From Candidatus Cohnella colombiensis (GTDB taxonomy: Bacteria; Bacillota; Bacilli; Paenibacillales; Paenibacillaceae), in the NCBI GenBank assembly GCA_029203125.1, contig CP119317.1, positions 744,001 to 808,000 of the forward strand: DNA of 64,000 nt. The letters run 5' to 3'. The translations under genes were made by a program, and so were the position numbers. The notes beneath the pieces are model-generated. The model made no database searches and was not told the DNA's origin. It worked only from the letters and a program-made list of their open reading frames with translations. This document shows positions 36,275 through 44,513 of this stretch, one piece after another. Each line of letters opens with the position of its first letter. The first letter of the stretch is position 1.

Positions 36275-36700
36275 TTAAGCTACAACGAGGTTTCCAGTCA
36301 TGTTGTCGTGTCCTTGACCACAAGTAATGGAGCAATGAAATTCAAATGTACCCGCTTTATCTACAACGAATTCTTTGGTTTCACCGTTCTTCACTTCAAC
36401 ATTAAGATCACCAAACTTGACAGCGTGCATACCTGTCTCATTAACGAGAGTTACTCTGATCGTGTCGCCAACGTTAGCTTCAATTGTATCTACATCGAAC
36501 TTCCAGTTCGTTGCAGTAAGCTTTACTTCGATCGTCTTAGCTTCTGCTGCTGGTGCTTCACTCGTTGCAGTAGCAGATTCAGTTGCTGCTGGAGCGGATG
36601 TGGATGGTGTTGCGGTGTTATTGTTGCTACCACATGCACTTAAAGCGATGGCTGAAGTTAGAGCGACGAGCGTCATTAAAGTTTTTGCAGATTTTTTCAA
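36275..36700 (-). CDS. CuA-type cupredoxin lipoprotein
   Basis: 141 residues from the TTG at 36700, behind TAGGAGGGTTCCC. Lipobox LSAC puts the lipid anchor at Cys23, followed by a Ser/Thr/Ala-rich linker to about 55 and a cupredoxin domain. The domain carries H92, C123, C127, H131 and M134 in the spacing CxxxCGxxHxxM. That is the binuclear CuA signature of cytochrome oxidase subunit II, except that the usual Glu between the cysteines is Thr (its role there is through the backbone carbonyl). It is thus a stand-alone, surface-tethered electron carrier. Probable partner: the quinoprotein lipoprotein encoded divergently at 37093. Confidence 0.85.
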   Translation of the reverse strand: MKKSAKTLMTLVALTSAIALSACGSNNNTATPSTSAPAATESATATSEAPAAEAKTIEVKLTATNWKFDVDTIEANVGDTIRVTLVNETGMHAVKFGDLNVEVKNGETKEFVVDKAGTFEFHCSITCGQGHDNMTGNLVVA

Positions 36701-37092
36701 TGGGAACCCTCCTAGATGTTTTATCTTAGTAATAAGAATCATTACAATCCGCCAATACATAATAATTCGAATAATAATAAAAGTCAAATTCGATATTTGT
36801 TGACTTGTGGATATTATTGTGAGTTGAGAACCTAATCATTAACAATCTTACCAATAAGATTGTTACAACCGCAACCCATGCTCAGACATGCATTAAAGTT
36901 AAAGCTCCATCCCATGAATATAGTATGTCCTTCTTGATTCGGAAAGTTGCATGAGGGCTATCTTGTGTGTTCAGACGAGCTGCATTTTTTTTAAAAACAA
37001 GTGGAATTTTTGCAAATAAATGCATTCAAAAGCATTAAAGTGGGAATTGCTAAATTGCAGGTCTCCACATTCACCTAAGGGGGAACACACAG
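36701..37092. promoter_or_regulatory. Divergent regulatory region with a perfect 10-bp palindrome
   Basis: 392 bases between the CuA and quinoprotein genes, very AT-rich. AACAATCTTA (36841-36850), a 4-base spacer CCAA and the exact complement TAAGATTGTT (36855-36864) form an operator-like dyad. TTCGAA at about 36765-36772 is the core of a second, shorter dyad near the CuA gene. Promoter assignments are uncertain. Confidence 0.55.
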
Positions 37093-38790
37093 TTGAAGAA
37101 GTCACTAACCGTTGTAAGTGCAGTGCTTGCGGCCAGCCTTACATTATCCGCATGTTCTACCAAAAACAACAACGCAGAAACAGCATCACCTTCGGAATCA
37201 CCTTCCGCATCACCAACAGCAAGTGGAACGACAGCATCATATGAGAACTTTCCAAGTGTGCACTATAACTTAGCAAGTACTCGTCACGTACCATTCACTG
37301 AAATAACTAAAGAGAATGTGAATGATCTTGGTGTGGTATGGTCGCTTGATGTTAAGTCAGTTGATGCAACCATCCCGAATGGTAGTCAGAATTATGCAAC
37401 GGTCATTGATGGGATTGCTTATGTATCTACAAGTAAAAACCATGTCTTCGCACTAAATGCTGTCACGGGTGAACAATTGTGGCACTGGGTTCCTGACGAC
37501 ACCCTATATGAAAATTCGAAGCTTGTCCCCATCGTGGCCAATCGAGGTGTTGCAGTAGCAGAAGGCAAAGTATTCATGCTCATGCTTGACAATCGGGTTG
37601 TTGCGATTGATCAGAAGACGGGTGAAACGGTTAAGATCGTTAAAATCTCAGATGCAGTGGATGGTGCGACCGTTGAAGCTGGATATTATGAAACCAGTGC
37701 ACCGGTGTATTACAAAGGGAATATTTACATCGGAAGCTCAGGTAGCGACAATGGTGTGCGTGGGTTCGTTATGGCATATAAGGCCAGTGACTTGACTGCT
37801 GCATGGGATGCACCATTCTGGACCGTTCCACCGAAAGGTGAAGAATGGTTGAAGACCGCTAAATTTGATGGTGGTGGTGCTGTTTGGGGGCCGATTACTA
37901 TTGATGAAGAAACAGGCATCATGTACTTCGGAACGGGAAATCCAGCTCCAGACTTTTACGGTGCAGTTCGTCCAGGTGCAAATCCGCATACAGATTCAGT
38001 AGTTGCACTGGATAGTGCGACAGGTAAGCTTATATGGGCGAAAGAAGAGATCAACCATGACCTCTGGGACTATGATGCAGCATCATCCCCTTTACTGATC
38101 AAGGCCAACATTAATGGTACAGAACGTAAAGTGGTTACCCACGGTGGAAAGTCAGGCTTATGGTTTGCATGGGATGCGGCGACAGGTGATGTGGTCTATG
38201 ACAAAGTGCAATTCGCCAAGAAGGTTGATCACCCTGATCCAACCGTAGAAGGCGTCATGGTCTACCCTGGAATATATGGGGGGCAAAACTATGCTGCAGG
38301 CACGTATGACCCTAATTCAAACTATGCTCTGATCCCAGGTATCGAATCTCCAACTATTATGAAGACTCAGGCTGAAGGACAAGAAGAGGTGAATTCATAT
38401 GGTACTGGGTTTGGTGCAGTGCCAGAAGATATTGTTCCATTCGGGACGGTGACAGCTATCGATGTGAGTACAGGGAAGGTAGCATACCAATATGATACCG
38501 ATCATGAAATGCGTGGAGGCTTTACAAGTACTGCATCTGGACTTGCCTTCTATGGTGAGTTGAACGGAAAATTCCGCGCCCTTGATATACAAGCAGGAAA
38601 AGTTGCATGGGAATTCCAGACAACAGGAGACAACATCATGTCAGCGCCATCGATCTTTACTGTAGGTGGTAAAGAGTATATCTTGCAGACAACTGGGGGG
38701 ACGAAGCCACAAATTATCGTGTTCGCTCTAGGTGGAGATAAGACACAAGGTAAAACATCAGAAGAAATAGAAAAAGGAGCTCACGACTGA
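37093..38790 (+). CDS. PQQ-type quinoprotein dehydrogenase-like lipoprotein
   Basis: 565 residues from the TTG at 37093, after AAGGGGGAAC. Lipobox LSAC (Cys21), a Ser/Pro linker to about 50, then an eight-bladed propeller with repeats such as GIAYVSTSKNHVFALNAVTGEQLW. Landmarks of PQQ alcohol dehydrogenases are present: SDNGVRG (about 217-224) where the metal-binding Glu is normally, GGGAVWG (Trp265, which stacks on PQQ), GTGNPAP with N283, and HDLWDYD (322-328) with D326 as the catalytic base. The vicinal Cys-Cys of classical enzymes is missing; Cys21 is the only cysteine. D328, two residues on, is the position used by lanthanide-type enzymes. Substrate unknown. Electrons could go to the CuA lipoprotein. 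Confidence 0.82.
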   Translation: MKKSLTVVSAVLAASLTLSACSTKNNNAETASPSESPSASPTASGTTASYENFPSVHYNLASTRHVPFTEITKENVNDLGVVWSLDVKSVDATIPNGSQNYATVIDGIAYVSTSKNHVFALNAVTGEQLWHWVPDDTLYENSKLVPIVANRGVAVAEGKVFMLMLDNRVVAIDQKTGETVKIVKISDAVDGATVEAGYYETSAPVYYKGNIYIGSSGSDNGVRGFVMAYKASDLTAAWDAPFWTVPPKGEEWLKTAKFDGGGAVWGPITIDEETGIMYFGTGNPAPDFYGAVRPGANPHTDSVVALDSATGKLIWAKEEINHDLWDYDAASSPLLIKANINGTERKVVTHGGKSGLWFAWDAATGDVVYDKVQFAKKVDHPDPTVEGVMVYPGIYGGQNYAAGTYDPNSNYALIPGIESPTIMKTQAEGQEEVNSYGTGFGAVPEDIVPFGTVTAIDVSTGKVAYQYDTDHEMRGGFTSTASGLAFYGELNGKFRALDIQAGKVAWEFQTTGDNIMSAPSIFTVGGKEYILQTTGGTKPQIIVFALGGDKTQGKTSEEIEKGAHD

Positions 38791-38832
38791 TTGAGCTAAG
38801 TGACACAAACTTATTATCACGGTAATGCGATT

Positions 38833-38857
38833 AGGCAGGTCCTCGGACCTGCCTTTA
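38833..38857 (+). terminator. Hairpin between quinoprotein and lipoprotein genes
   Basis: AGGCAGGTC pairs perfectly with GACCTGCCT around a CTCG tetraloop, then TTT. A short T-run makes it a weak terminator that would allow partial readthrough. Confidence 0.55.
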
Positions 38858-38881
38858 ACTGTACAGAAGGAGCGAGATTAG

Positions 38882-40003
38882 TTGGATATTCGGAAAAGGT
38901 TGAAGCGTATCGGAATGACTGCAGTGATGGTCACCTTGTTAACAGGCTGCTCAAATCGTTATCTAGAACAACCAGTAGGAGTCATTCAAGGAGATGCGGT
39001 AATCGAGCTTGAACAGACACAGATGACGGTTACCCGTTGGAAGATGGACAATTCACATGTGGAGTCACTTGTAGGTAAAGTTCTCGTTAATGGCAAGCCA
39101 GTGACAGATGTTGTTGTTAATGTAGCAGGAAAACGGAAGATCACAACAGATGAGAATGGGGTTTTTCGATTCTATGTAGATAGAAGTGTTCCACAAGTGA
39201 TTCAGCTTCGAGTCGAAGAAGTTGACGGGGCGACGTTCGAAGGTAAATCATTGAAGAGGAAGCTGAAGAATTCTCTAAGGAAGGCTGAAAATAACATTCA
39301 GGTCAGCTACCCCATTCAAGTAACGGCTGTGAAGTCCGATCCAGAGGATGATACAAAGGTTGAAGTACATGCTCGTGCAATGACGGAGGATGGACAATCC
39401 TATCCAGTAATCAAAGCGGATAAGTATCTGATTAAAGGAGTAGTTAAGGATCATACAGGTGCTCCTGTACAGGGTGCTATCGTGGCATATTCGAAAAATG
39501 GGAACGAAGGTTTCTCGAGGTCTCAGCCTACGAACGAGCAAGGAGAATACATATTGTACTACTTGCCAGAGGCTAATGAAGATATATTATTGAGTGTTAC
39601 TGTCGGTGATATTAAGTATACACTCCCCAAAAATCGGGTGAATCATTTTCCTGTAGAAACAAGTGTATATACGAATTTCATCCTTCCTGCAACGGGTACG
39701 ATCATAGAGGATAAACCGCCCAATTTAGTCAGTGGTCCTGCGGAAGGTGCGCTCTATTGGTGTAGACTCATCGGGTTGAATGTGGATAAGTCTGTAAAGT
39801 ATTCGGTTACTGTACCCAGCCCAGATGGTTCTTTCATCGTGAAGATCGATAAGGCAGAGTGGGAGAAGGCGCCACGCTTCTATCAGACCGTACTAAGCAA
39901 GCTCTCGATGACTGTAATGAAAGCAGGGGATTTCATTCCTTCTGAATGGCTACCTGCGCCAAAAACGACAGATCCGAGTGACATCGTAGCTGAGGTGTTG
40001 TAA
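38882..40003 (+). CDS. Lipoprotein with carboxypeptidase-regulatory-like domains
   Basis: 373 residues from the TTG at 38882, after AAGGAGCGAG. Lipobox LLTGC (Cys about 23). Two carboxypeptidase-regulatory-like beta-sandwiches: about 60-100 (VGKVLVNGKPVTDVVVNVAG...TTDENGVFRF) and about 185-235 (KGVVKDHTGAPVQGAIVAY...NEQGEYILYYL). The C-terminal third is unassigned. The pattern resembles surface adhesion or binding modules, not an enzyme. It follows the quinoprotein gene through a weak hairpin and is the third lipoprotein in this cluster, so it may be a scaffold for the other two; that is inference. Confidence 0.78.
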   Translation: MDIRKRLKRIGMTAVMVTLLTGCSNRYLEQPVGVIQGDAVIELEQTQMTVTRWKMDNSHVESLVGKVLVNGKPVTDVVVNVAGKRKITTDENGVFRFYVDRSVPQVIQLRVEEVDGATFEGKSLKRKLKNSLRKAENNIQVSYPIQVTAVKSDPEDDTKVEVHARAMTEDGQSYPVIKADKYLIKGVVKDHTGAPVQGAIVAYSKNGNEGFSRSQPTNEQGEYILYYLPEANEDILLSVTVGDIKYTLPKNRVNHFPVETSVYTNFILPATGTIIEDKPPNLVSGPAEGALYWCRLIGLNVDKSVKYSVTVPSPDGSFIVKIDKAEWEKAPRFYQTVLSKLSMTVMKAGDFIPSEWLPAPKTTDPSDIVAEVL

Positions 40004-40091
40004 ATCCCACTGCAAGTAAAGCTAGATGCCGACCATATCAATCTGTTATTATATGATGATATCTAGGAAGGTACTGTGGGAGGATATTGAG

Positions 40092-40850
40092 ATGAGCTTA
40101 AGACTTCGTGGTAGAAAAAATATACGGGAAAGCTTGGAGCAACAGCCTGAGCTAGTCGTACTTGATCCACAAACGCTGAAGGGGCGATGGCACGAGTTCT
40201 TCGGGAATGACCACCCCATTCATATTGAATGTGGGATGGGGAAAGGGCAGTTCATTAGCCGTATGAGCGTTAACAATCCAGAGATCAACTATATCGGGAT
40301 GGACATCTATGATGAGTTGATTAGACGAGGCAGCGAAAAGGCAAGAGCACTCTGGAAATCGGAAAAGAATGCTGACAATGTACCGAATTTGGCACTAGTG
40401 AGAGGGAATGTTGAGCTACTTGATGAGATGTTTGAGCCAGGAGAGCTAGAGCGGATCTATCTCAACTTCAGCGATCCATGGCCGAAGGCGAAGCATGCGA
40501 GACGTCGACTTACACACCCTCGGTTTCTGGAAAAGTACAAGCACGTCCTTAGTGAGATTGGAGAAATTCATTTCAAGACCGATTCGCTCACACTATTCGA
40601 ATTTTCCTTGAACAGCTTCTCTAATACTGAGCTTCAGATGCGCAATATCTCACTTGATCTTCATCGTACCGAAATTCGCGAGGATCTCGTATTAACAGAG
40701 TATGAGACGAAATTCGTCGGTCAAGGAATGCCGATCTATCGGTTGGAGGCAGTTATAGGGAAGGAAGTTCAAGCGGCGCACCGTCGTAAAGTTGCGGAGG
40801 ATCTGGAGCATGAGATGCGAAGAGTCCATGTGAAAGACGAGGAAGAATAA
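40092..40850 (+). CDS. trmB: tRNA (guanine46-N7)-methyltransferase
   Basis: 252 residues from the ATG at 40092, behind GTGGGAGGATATTGAG. TrmB landmarks: HIECGMGKGQFI (SAM motif I, about 58-69), NYIGMDIYDELI, YLNFSDPWPKAKHARRRL with the catalytic Asp and the Trp-Pro-Lys turn, and FKTDSLTLFEFS. The C-terminal AHRRKVAEDLEHEMRRV tail of about 20 residues is charged and slightly longer than usual. Modifies G46 in many tRNAs. Strong terminator downstream. Confidence 0.95.
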   Translation: MSLRLRGRKNIRESLEQQPELVVLDPQTLKGRWHEFFGNDHPIHIECGMGKGQFISRMSVNNPEINYIGMDIYDELIRRGSEKARALWKSEKNADNVPNLALVRGNVELLDEMFEPGELERIYLNFSDPWPKAKHARRRLTHPRFLEKYKHVLSEIGEIHFKTDSLTLFEFSLNSFSNTELQMRNISLDLHRTEIREDLVLTEYETKFVGQGMPIYRLEAVIGKEVQAAHRRKVAEDLEHEMRRVHVKDEEE

Positions 40851-40852
40851 GA

Positions 40853-40893
40853 TAAGGCCTTGCCCGAGTGAGATTCGGGCAAGGCCTTTATTG
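40853..40893. terminator. Terminator after trmB
   Basis: A near-perfect 15-bp stem, TAAGGCCTTGCCCGA with its complement, 7-base loop, then TTATTGTTT. Confidence 0.88.
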
Positions 40894-40924
40894 TTTAATG
40901 GCTGATCAGTTATGGGGCTCCTGT

Positions 40925-41449
40925 TTAAATCCAGAGAGTAACAAGTAACGCGGTGGAGCTTCCGAGCAGTGCGCCTGCAATCGTGTCACTAGGGAAGTGA
41001 AGACCGAAGTAAACTCTTGATAATGCGACACCAATACCAATAGGCAGTAGTGCTGAAATTAACATCGGTTCTGCAATCATCCACGGGGTTAACATTGCGA
41101 ATGCTGCGGTCGTATGGCCGGACGGAAATGACGGATCTTTTAGAGGCTTACTGTTCGTATTCGCCTGAGCGAACACTTGATAAGGCCGAAGTCTTGGAGC
41201 GCTTCGTTTCGCAATCGCAACGGGAATGTGGCTGATGATGATTGCGGCAAAGGCTTGCCATCCGACCGTGCTCCATATTCCGGAAGCGAATAGGGCGATG
41301 ATTAAAGAAAGAGATAGGCTGAAGGTTGCTCCAGCAATCCATGACAATGTGTGAAATAACCAATTCAATGCATTGCGATTCCAACGAATGTTCACATGCA
41401 GGAACAGCGGACGTTCGACCTCTTGCAGCATCCGATAAAGTCTGCTCAT
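40925..41449 (-). CDS. PAP2-family phosphatase
   Basis: 174 residues with about five membrane segments. The three-part acid phosphatase signature is present: KRSAPRLRP (about 92-100), PSFPSGHTTAAF (about 118-129, catalytic His) and SRVYFGLHFPSDTIAGALLG (about 150). This signature marks lipid phosphatases of the PAP2 type, often acting on undecaprenyl pyrophosphate or phosphatidylglycerol phosphate. It lies 99 bases after a GT2 glycosyltransferase gene in the same direction, so both may serve an envelope polymer. Confidence 0.9.
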   Translation of the reverse strand: MSRLYRMLQEVERPLFLHVNIRWNRNALNWLFHTLSWIAGATFSLSLSLIIALFASGIWSTVGWQAFAAIIISHIPVAIAKRSAPRLRPYQVFAQANTNSKPLKDPSFPSGHTTAAFAMLTPWMIAEPMLISALLPIGIGVALSRVYFGLHFPSDTIAGALLGSSTALLVTLWI

Positions 41450-41548
41450 TGTCGCTCACTCCTAATTGGTTGATAATCCAATTGTAGAGTCGAATTGTCA
41501 GCGCAGTATTAACGCTGCATGCGCGCAATGTGTAATAATGTGGAGATT

Positions 41549-42784
41549 CTAGGGTTGCCCTTGTACCTCTTCAAGCCGAATGACCCGAGTATGTTTCGTA
41601 TGGCTCCAAATTTTATTGTTCTGTGTGAAGAACGCATAGAACGCAATCGGCCACCAAGATAGAAAGAATACAGGGAACATCACTAATTTTATATACATGC
41701 GCCAATTGACCTTTTCAAATATCATAGCAATTGGACATTGAATGTAGCCATAGATAACGATGGCTAATGATACACCCAAAGGCATCTGAGCGTATATCGA
41801 TGTAAAGTGTGGCTCGCCTGGGAACAGCATATCGCCCCATAAGATTAATGTGATGACGAAACCGAGCAAATAGACGAATGCGTTGAAGATATAAAGTGAA
41901 GCGTCAAGCTTTACGAGGCTACGCTCCTTAATGGCTTGCCAGAGTAGTGGGAGCATATAGCGACGACTGACATCGAAATGTCCTTGCATCCAGCGAAGCC
42001 GCTGTCTGGCAGAAGCTCGAAACGTAATAGGCTTCTCATCATATACTCGTGCTTCGTAATTGAGTTTCGGATAGATGTTTCGTTGAATACAGCGAACCGT
42101 GAATTCTAAATCTTCGACTAAGCTTGTTGCTCCCCAGCCCATATCCTTCAGCAGCTGAGCATCGAAGCACATTCCTGTTCCGCCGAGGAAATTGGACAAC
42201 CCTAAATTCAGGCGAGGTAGCTGCCATAATCGGTTACAGAACCAATACGTAATCGCATTCGCGGCGCTGATCCATGAATCGTAAGGATTTTTCGTATCTA
42301 AGTAACCTTGAATAACTTGATGGCCATTACACAGATCTTCATTCATATATTGAAGGAAGTCGGTCGCAACAAGGTTATCTGCATCGAACATCACTACAGC
42401 ATCGTAATGTTGTGGGTTCGCCCACAGTTCCTTGAGCATCCATTCAATCGCAAAGCCTTTGCCTCGTTTGTGTGTATTCGTACGTTCGCATGCATATACG
42501 TCCGGATACTGCATGACAATGTTAGCTGTACGATCTGTACAATTATCACATATGACAAAAATGTCAAATAGCTCGCGCGGGTACTCGAATTTCAGCAAAT
42601 TTTCGATCAGCGCGCCGATGACGGTTTCTTCATTGTGTGCTGCGACAAGGACGGCGAAGGACTTCGTCGGTTGATGGGTAATTGTTTCTTTTTTATGGGT
42701 CCAGCCGAAGAAGGATAAGACGATCTGATAAACTCCGATTGCAGCAGCAAGTGCTTGTAAGCTAAGCAATAGTTGGTTGAACAT
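41549..42784 (-). CDS. Membrane glycosyltransferase, GT2 family
   Basis: 411 residues from the ATG at 42784, after AGGGGGT. An N-terminal helix precedes the GT2 domain (about 40-290) with VLVAAHNEE, the metal-binding DADN (about 130), EDLEFTVR and RQRLRWMQGH, the QxxRW-type motif of processive synthases. Three or four C-terminal helices (about 300-390) complete a cellulose/hyaluronan synthase-like layout. The product is unknown. The downstream PAP2 gene would fit recycling of a lipid carrier. The in-frame ATG 25 codons upstream lacks a site and is not chosen. Confidence 0.88.
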   Translation of the reverse strand: MFNQLLLSLQALAAAIGVYQIVLSFFGWTHKKETITHQPTKSFAVLVAAHNEETVIGALIENLLKFEYPRELFDIFVICDNCTDRTANIVMQYPDVYACERTNTHKRGKGFAIEWMLKELWANPQHYDAVVMFDADNLVATDFLQYMNEDLCNGHQVIQGYLDTKNPYDSWISAANAITYWFCNRLWQLPRLNLGLSNFLGGTGMCFDAQLLKDMGWGATSLVEDLEFTVRCIQRNIYPKLNYEARVYDEKPITFRASARQRLRWMQGHFDVSRRYMLPLLWQAIKERSLVKLDASLYIFNAFVYLLGFVITLILWGDMLFPGEPHFTSIYAQMPLGVSLAIVIYGYIQCPIAMIFEKVNWRMYIKLVMFPVFFLSWWPIAFYAFFTQNNKIWSHTKHTRVIRLEEVQGQP

Positions 42785-42917
42785 CGTAAAGTGTACCCCC
42801 TGTTTCAAGCTCTCTATATTCTTCCTAAAGCTTGCCCAATCTTGTGGTGAACCTTGCATCGGATAAATGCAATCATAAGAATACAGAAAGCGTTCGAAAA
42901 AAATGCTACATCCCTCG

Positions 42918-42946
42918 TTGACTTTAGATGGTCAACATGCTATATT
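42918..42946 (+). promoter_or_regulatory. Promoter of the infC-rpmI-rplT operon
   Basis: TTGACT (42918-42923), 17-base spacer, TATATT (42941-42946): a near-consensus sigma-A promoter about 245 bases before infC. Confidence 0.85.
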
Positions 42947-42949
42947 ACT

Positions 42950-43192
42950 CGTTGTGAATGTGAATGAAAGCTATTCAGCACGCACAAGCAGAAGCACCCG
43001 CTTCTCACCTGATTGGCTCTGGCTGATGGGTATGCGTAGCCGACGATGACGGGAATTGCGCGGACTAACGTTCGTAGCACCGTATAAGTTAGGACTAGGA
43101 TGCGGGTCAGTGGACTCGTATTTTTTTGTGTGTAAGCAGAACTAGCATTGTCCCACGATCGAAAGCGACTAATTTTTTGGAGGTGGAACATT
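42950..43192 (+). promoter_or_regulatory. infC/L20 leader with attenuator
   Basis: Untranslated leader of about 240 bases. It contains GAAGCACCCGCTTCT (a self-complementary stretch near 42990), a long folded middle and a terminator at 43100-43127 (ATGCGGGTC with GACTCGTAT, then TTTTTTT). Position and layout match the L20-dependent leader of Bacillota infC operons, where ribosomal protein L20 promotes early termination. The exact fold was not computed. Confidence 0.7.
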
Positions 43193-43705
43193 ATTAGCAA
43201 GGACCATCAAATCAACGAGGAAATTCGGGCTAAGGAAGTTCGGTTAGTTGGACCGGAAAGTGAGCAACTCGGAATTAAACCATTCCGTGAAGCGATGCAG
43301 ATGGCAATTGACGCAAATCTTGACCTCGTTAACGTTGCGCCGCAGGCGAAGCCGCCAGTATGCCGAATCATGGATTATGGCAAATTCCGATACGAGCAAC
43401 AGAAGAAGGAAAAGGAAGCCCGGAAAAATCAAAAGGTTGTCGACCTGAAGGAAGTTTGGTTTCGTGCAAACATTGAAGAGCATGATTATCAAACAAAGTT
43501 TCGCAATGTTGTGAAATTCCTCGGTGAAGGCGACAAGGTGAAGTGCTCCGTGCGGTTCCGTGGTCGTGAGATTACACATGCCAAGCTTGGTCAGAAGATT
43601 CTCGAACGAGTTGCTAATGAAGTTACTGACATATGTACTGTTGAGCGTATGCCGAAGCTGGAAGGCCGAAGCATGATCATGATATTGGCTCCAAAGAGCC
43701 ACTGA
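43193..43705 (+). CDS. infC: Translation initiation factor IF-3
   Basis: 170 residues. The start is ATT at 43193 (a second ATT at 43190 is one codon earlier), 9 bases after GGAGG; the frame's first ATG/TTG lies before the ribosome-binding site. AUU starts are the rule for IF-3 and allow autoregulation. The sequence INEEIRAKEVRLVGPESEQLG begins the N-domain; PPVCRIMDYGKFRYEQQKK is the linker and VKCSVRFRGREITHAKLG the C-domain. Length and segments match B. subtilis InfC. rpmI and rplT follow in the usual order. Confidence 0.96.
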   Translation: MSKDHQINEEIRAKEVRLVGPESEQLGIKPFREAMQMAIDANLDLVNVAPQAKPPVCRIMDYGKFRYEQQKKEKEARKNQKVVDLKEVWFRANIEEHDYQTKFRNVVKFLGEGDKVKCSVRFRGREITHAKLGQKILERVANEVTDICTVERMPKLEGRSMIMILAPKSH

Positions 43706-43721
43706 CAGGAGGAAACAACGC

Positions 43722-43922
43722 ATGCCTAAGATGAAAACACATAGCAGCCTTAAGGATCGCTTCAAAATTACGGGTACTGGTAAAGTGAAGCGTCACAAAG
43801 CTTACAAGAACCACTTGCTTTCATGCAAATCAGGACGGCAAAAGCGTGTACTTGGTACACAACCGCTTGTGGCTCAAGGCGACGTTCGTCGTATGCAACA
43901 ACAACTAGCTAATCTGAAATAA
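43722..43922 (+). CDS. rpmI: Ribosomal protein bL35
   Basis: 66 residues, start MPKMKTHSSLKDRFKITGTGKVKR, with the basic C-terminal ending. Ribosome-binding site AGGAGG 10 bases before. Part of the 50S subunit. Lies 16 bases after infC. Confidence 0.97.
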   Translation: MPKMKTHSSLKDRFKITGTGKVKRHKAYKNHLLSCKSGRQKRVLGTQPLVAQGDVRRMQQQLANLK

Positions 43923-43954
43923 TGCTTATAATGACTTCCGGGAGGTAATGAATC

Positions 43955-44314
43955 ATGGCAAGAGTCAAAGGTGGGTTTGTCACACGCCGCCGTCGCAATA
44001 GAATGTTGAAATTGGCTAAAGGGTATTGGGGTGCGAAGCACCGCCTGTTCAAGAAAGCCAAAGAACAAGTAATGAAATCCTTAATGTACGCGTATCGCGA
44101 TCGTCGTCAGACGAAACGTAATTTCCGTAAGCTTTGGATCGTACGGATCAACGCTGCTGCGCGTCAAAATGGCTTGTCTTACAGCAAGCTGATGCACGGC
44201 CTGAAATTGGCTGGCATCGAAGTAAACCGCAAGATGCTTGCAGACCTAGCAGTGAACGACATCAAAGCGTTCAACTCGCTTGCAGGTGCAGCGAAAGCAA
44301 AAATCAACGCGTAG
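43955..44314 (+). CDS. rplT: Ribosomal protein bL20
   Basis: 119 residues starting [26 protein letters not shown], the typical highly basic L20 N-terminus, then [23 protein letters not shown]20 is needed for 50S assembly and represses its own operon through the leader. GGGAGG precedes it by 8 bases. Terminator at 44332. Confidence 0.97.
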   Translation: MARVKGGFVTRRRRNRMLKLAKGYWGAKHRLFKKAKEQVMKSLMYAYRDRRQTKRNFRKLWIVRINAAARQNGLSYSKLMHGLKLAGIEVNRKMLADLAVNDIKAFNSLAGAAKAKINA

Positions 44315-44331
44315 TATCGCGTTGTAACAAT

Positions 44332-44383
44332 AAAAGGACGACCATCTATTCCAGTTTTATGGAATGGGGGTCGTCCTTTTTTT
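44332..44383 (+). terminator. Terminator of infC-rpmI-rplT
   Basis: AAAAGGACGACC pairs with GGTCGTCCTTTT around an inner ATTCCA/TGGAAT stem; long T-run. Confidence 0.9.
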
Positions 44384-44513
44384 AGGCGAGCTTTAGTCTA
44401 TTTTCCATCTCATGGACTGTGGTACATGCAGAGTCTGTACTATCCTCATAAACTAGAGGACAACAGGGGTGATGAGCATATCCCCGTTGTTACCTAAGGA
44501 GGGAGGGTCTAGG

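Noticed and set aside
36760..36780. TTCGAA-centred dyad as a second operator
   Set aside because: The surrounding sequence is AT-rich and the dyad is imperfect; chance is likely.
36375..36803. Plus-strand frame over the CuA lipoprotein gene
   Set aside because: The minus strand has the lipobox, CuA ligands and ribosome-binding site; the plus frame is low-complexity reverse translation of the Ser/Ala linker.
38833..38857. Riboswitch in the quinoprotein-lipoprotein spacer
   Set aside because: The hairpin is short and simple, without conserved aptamer elements; a weak terminator explains it.
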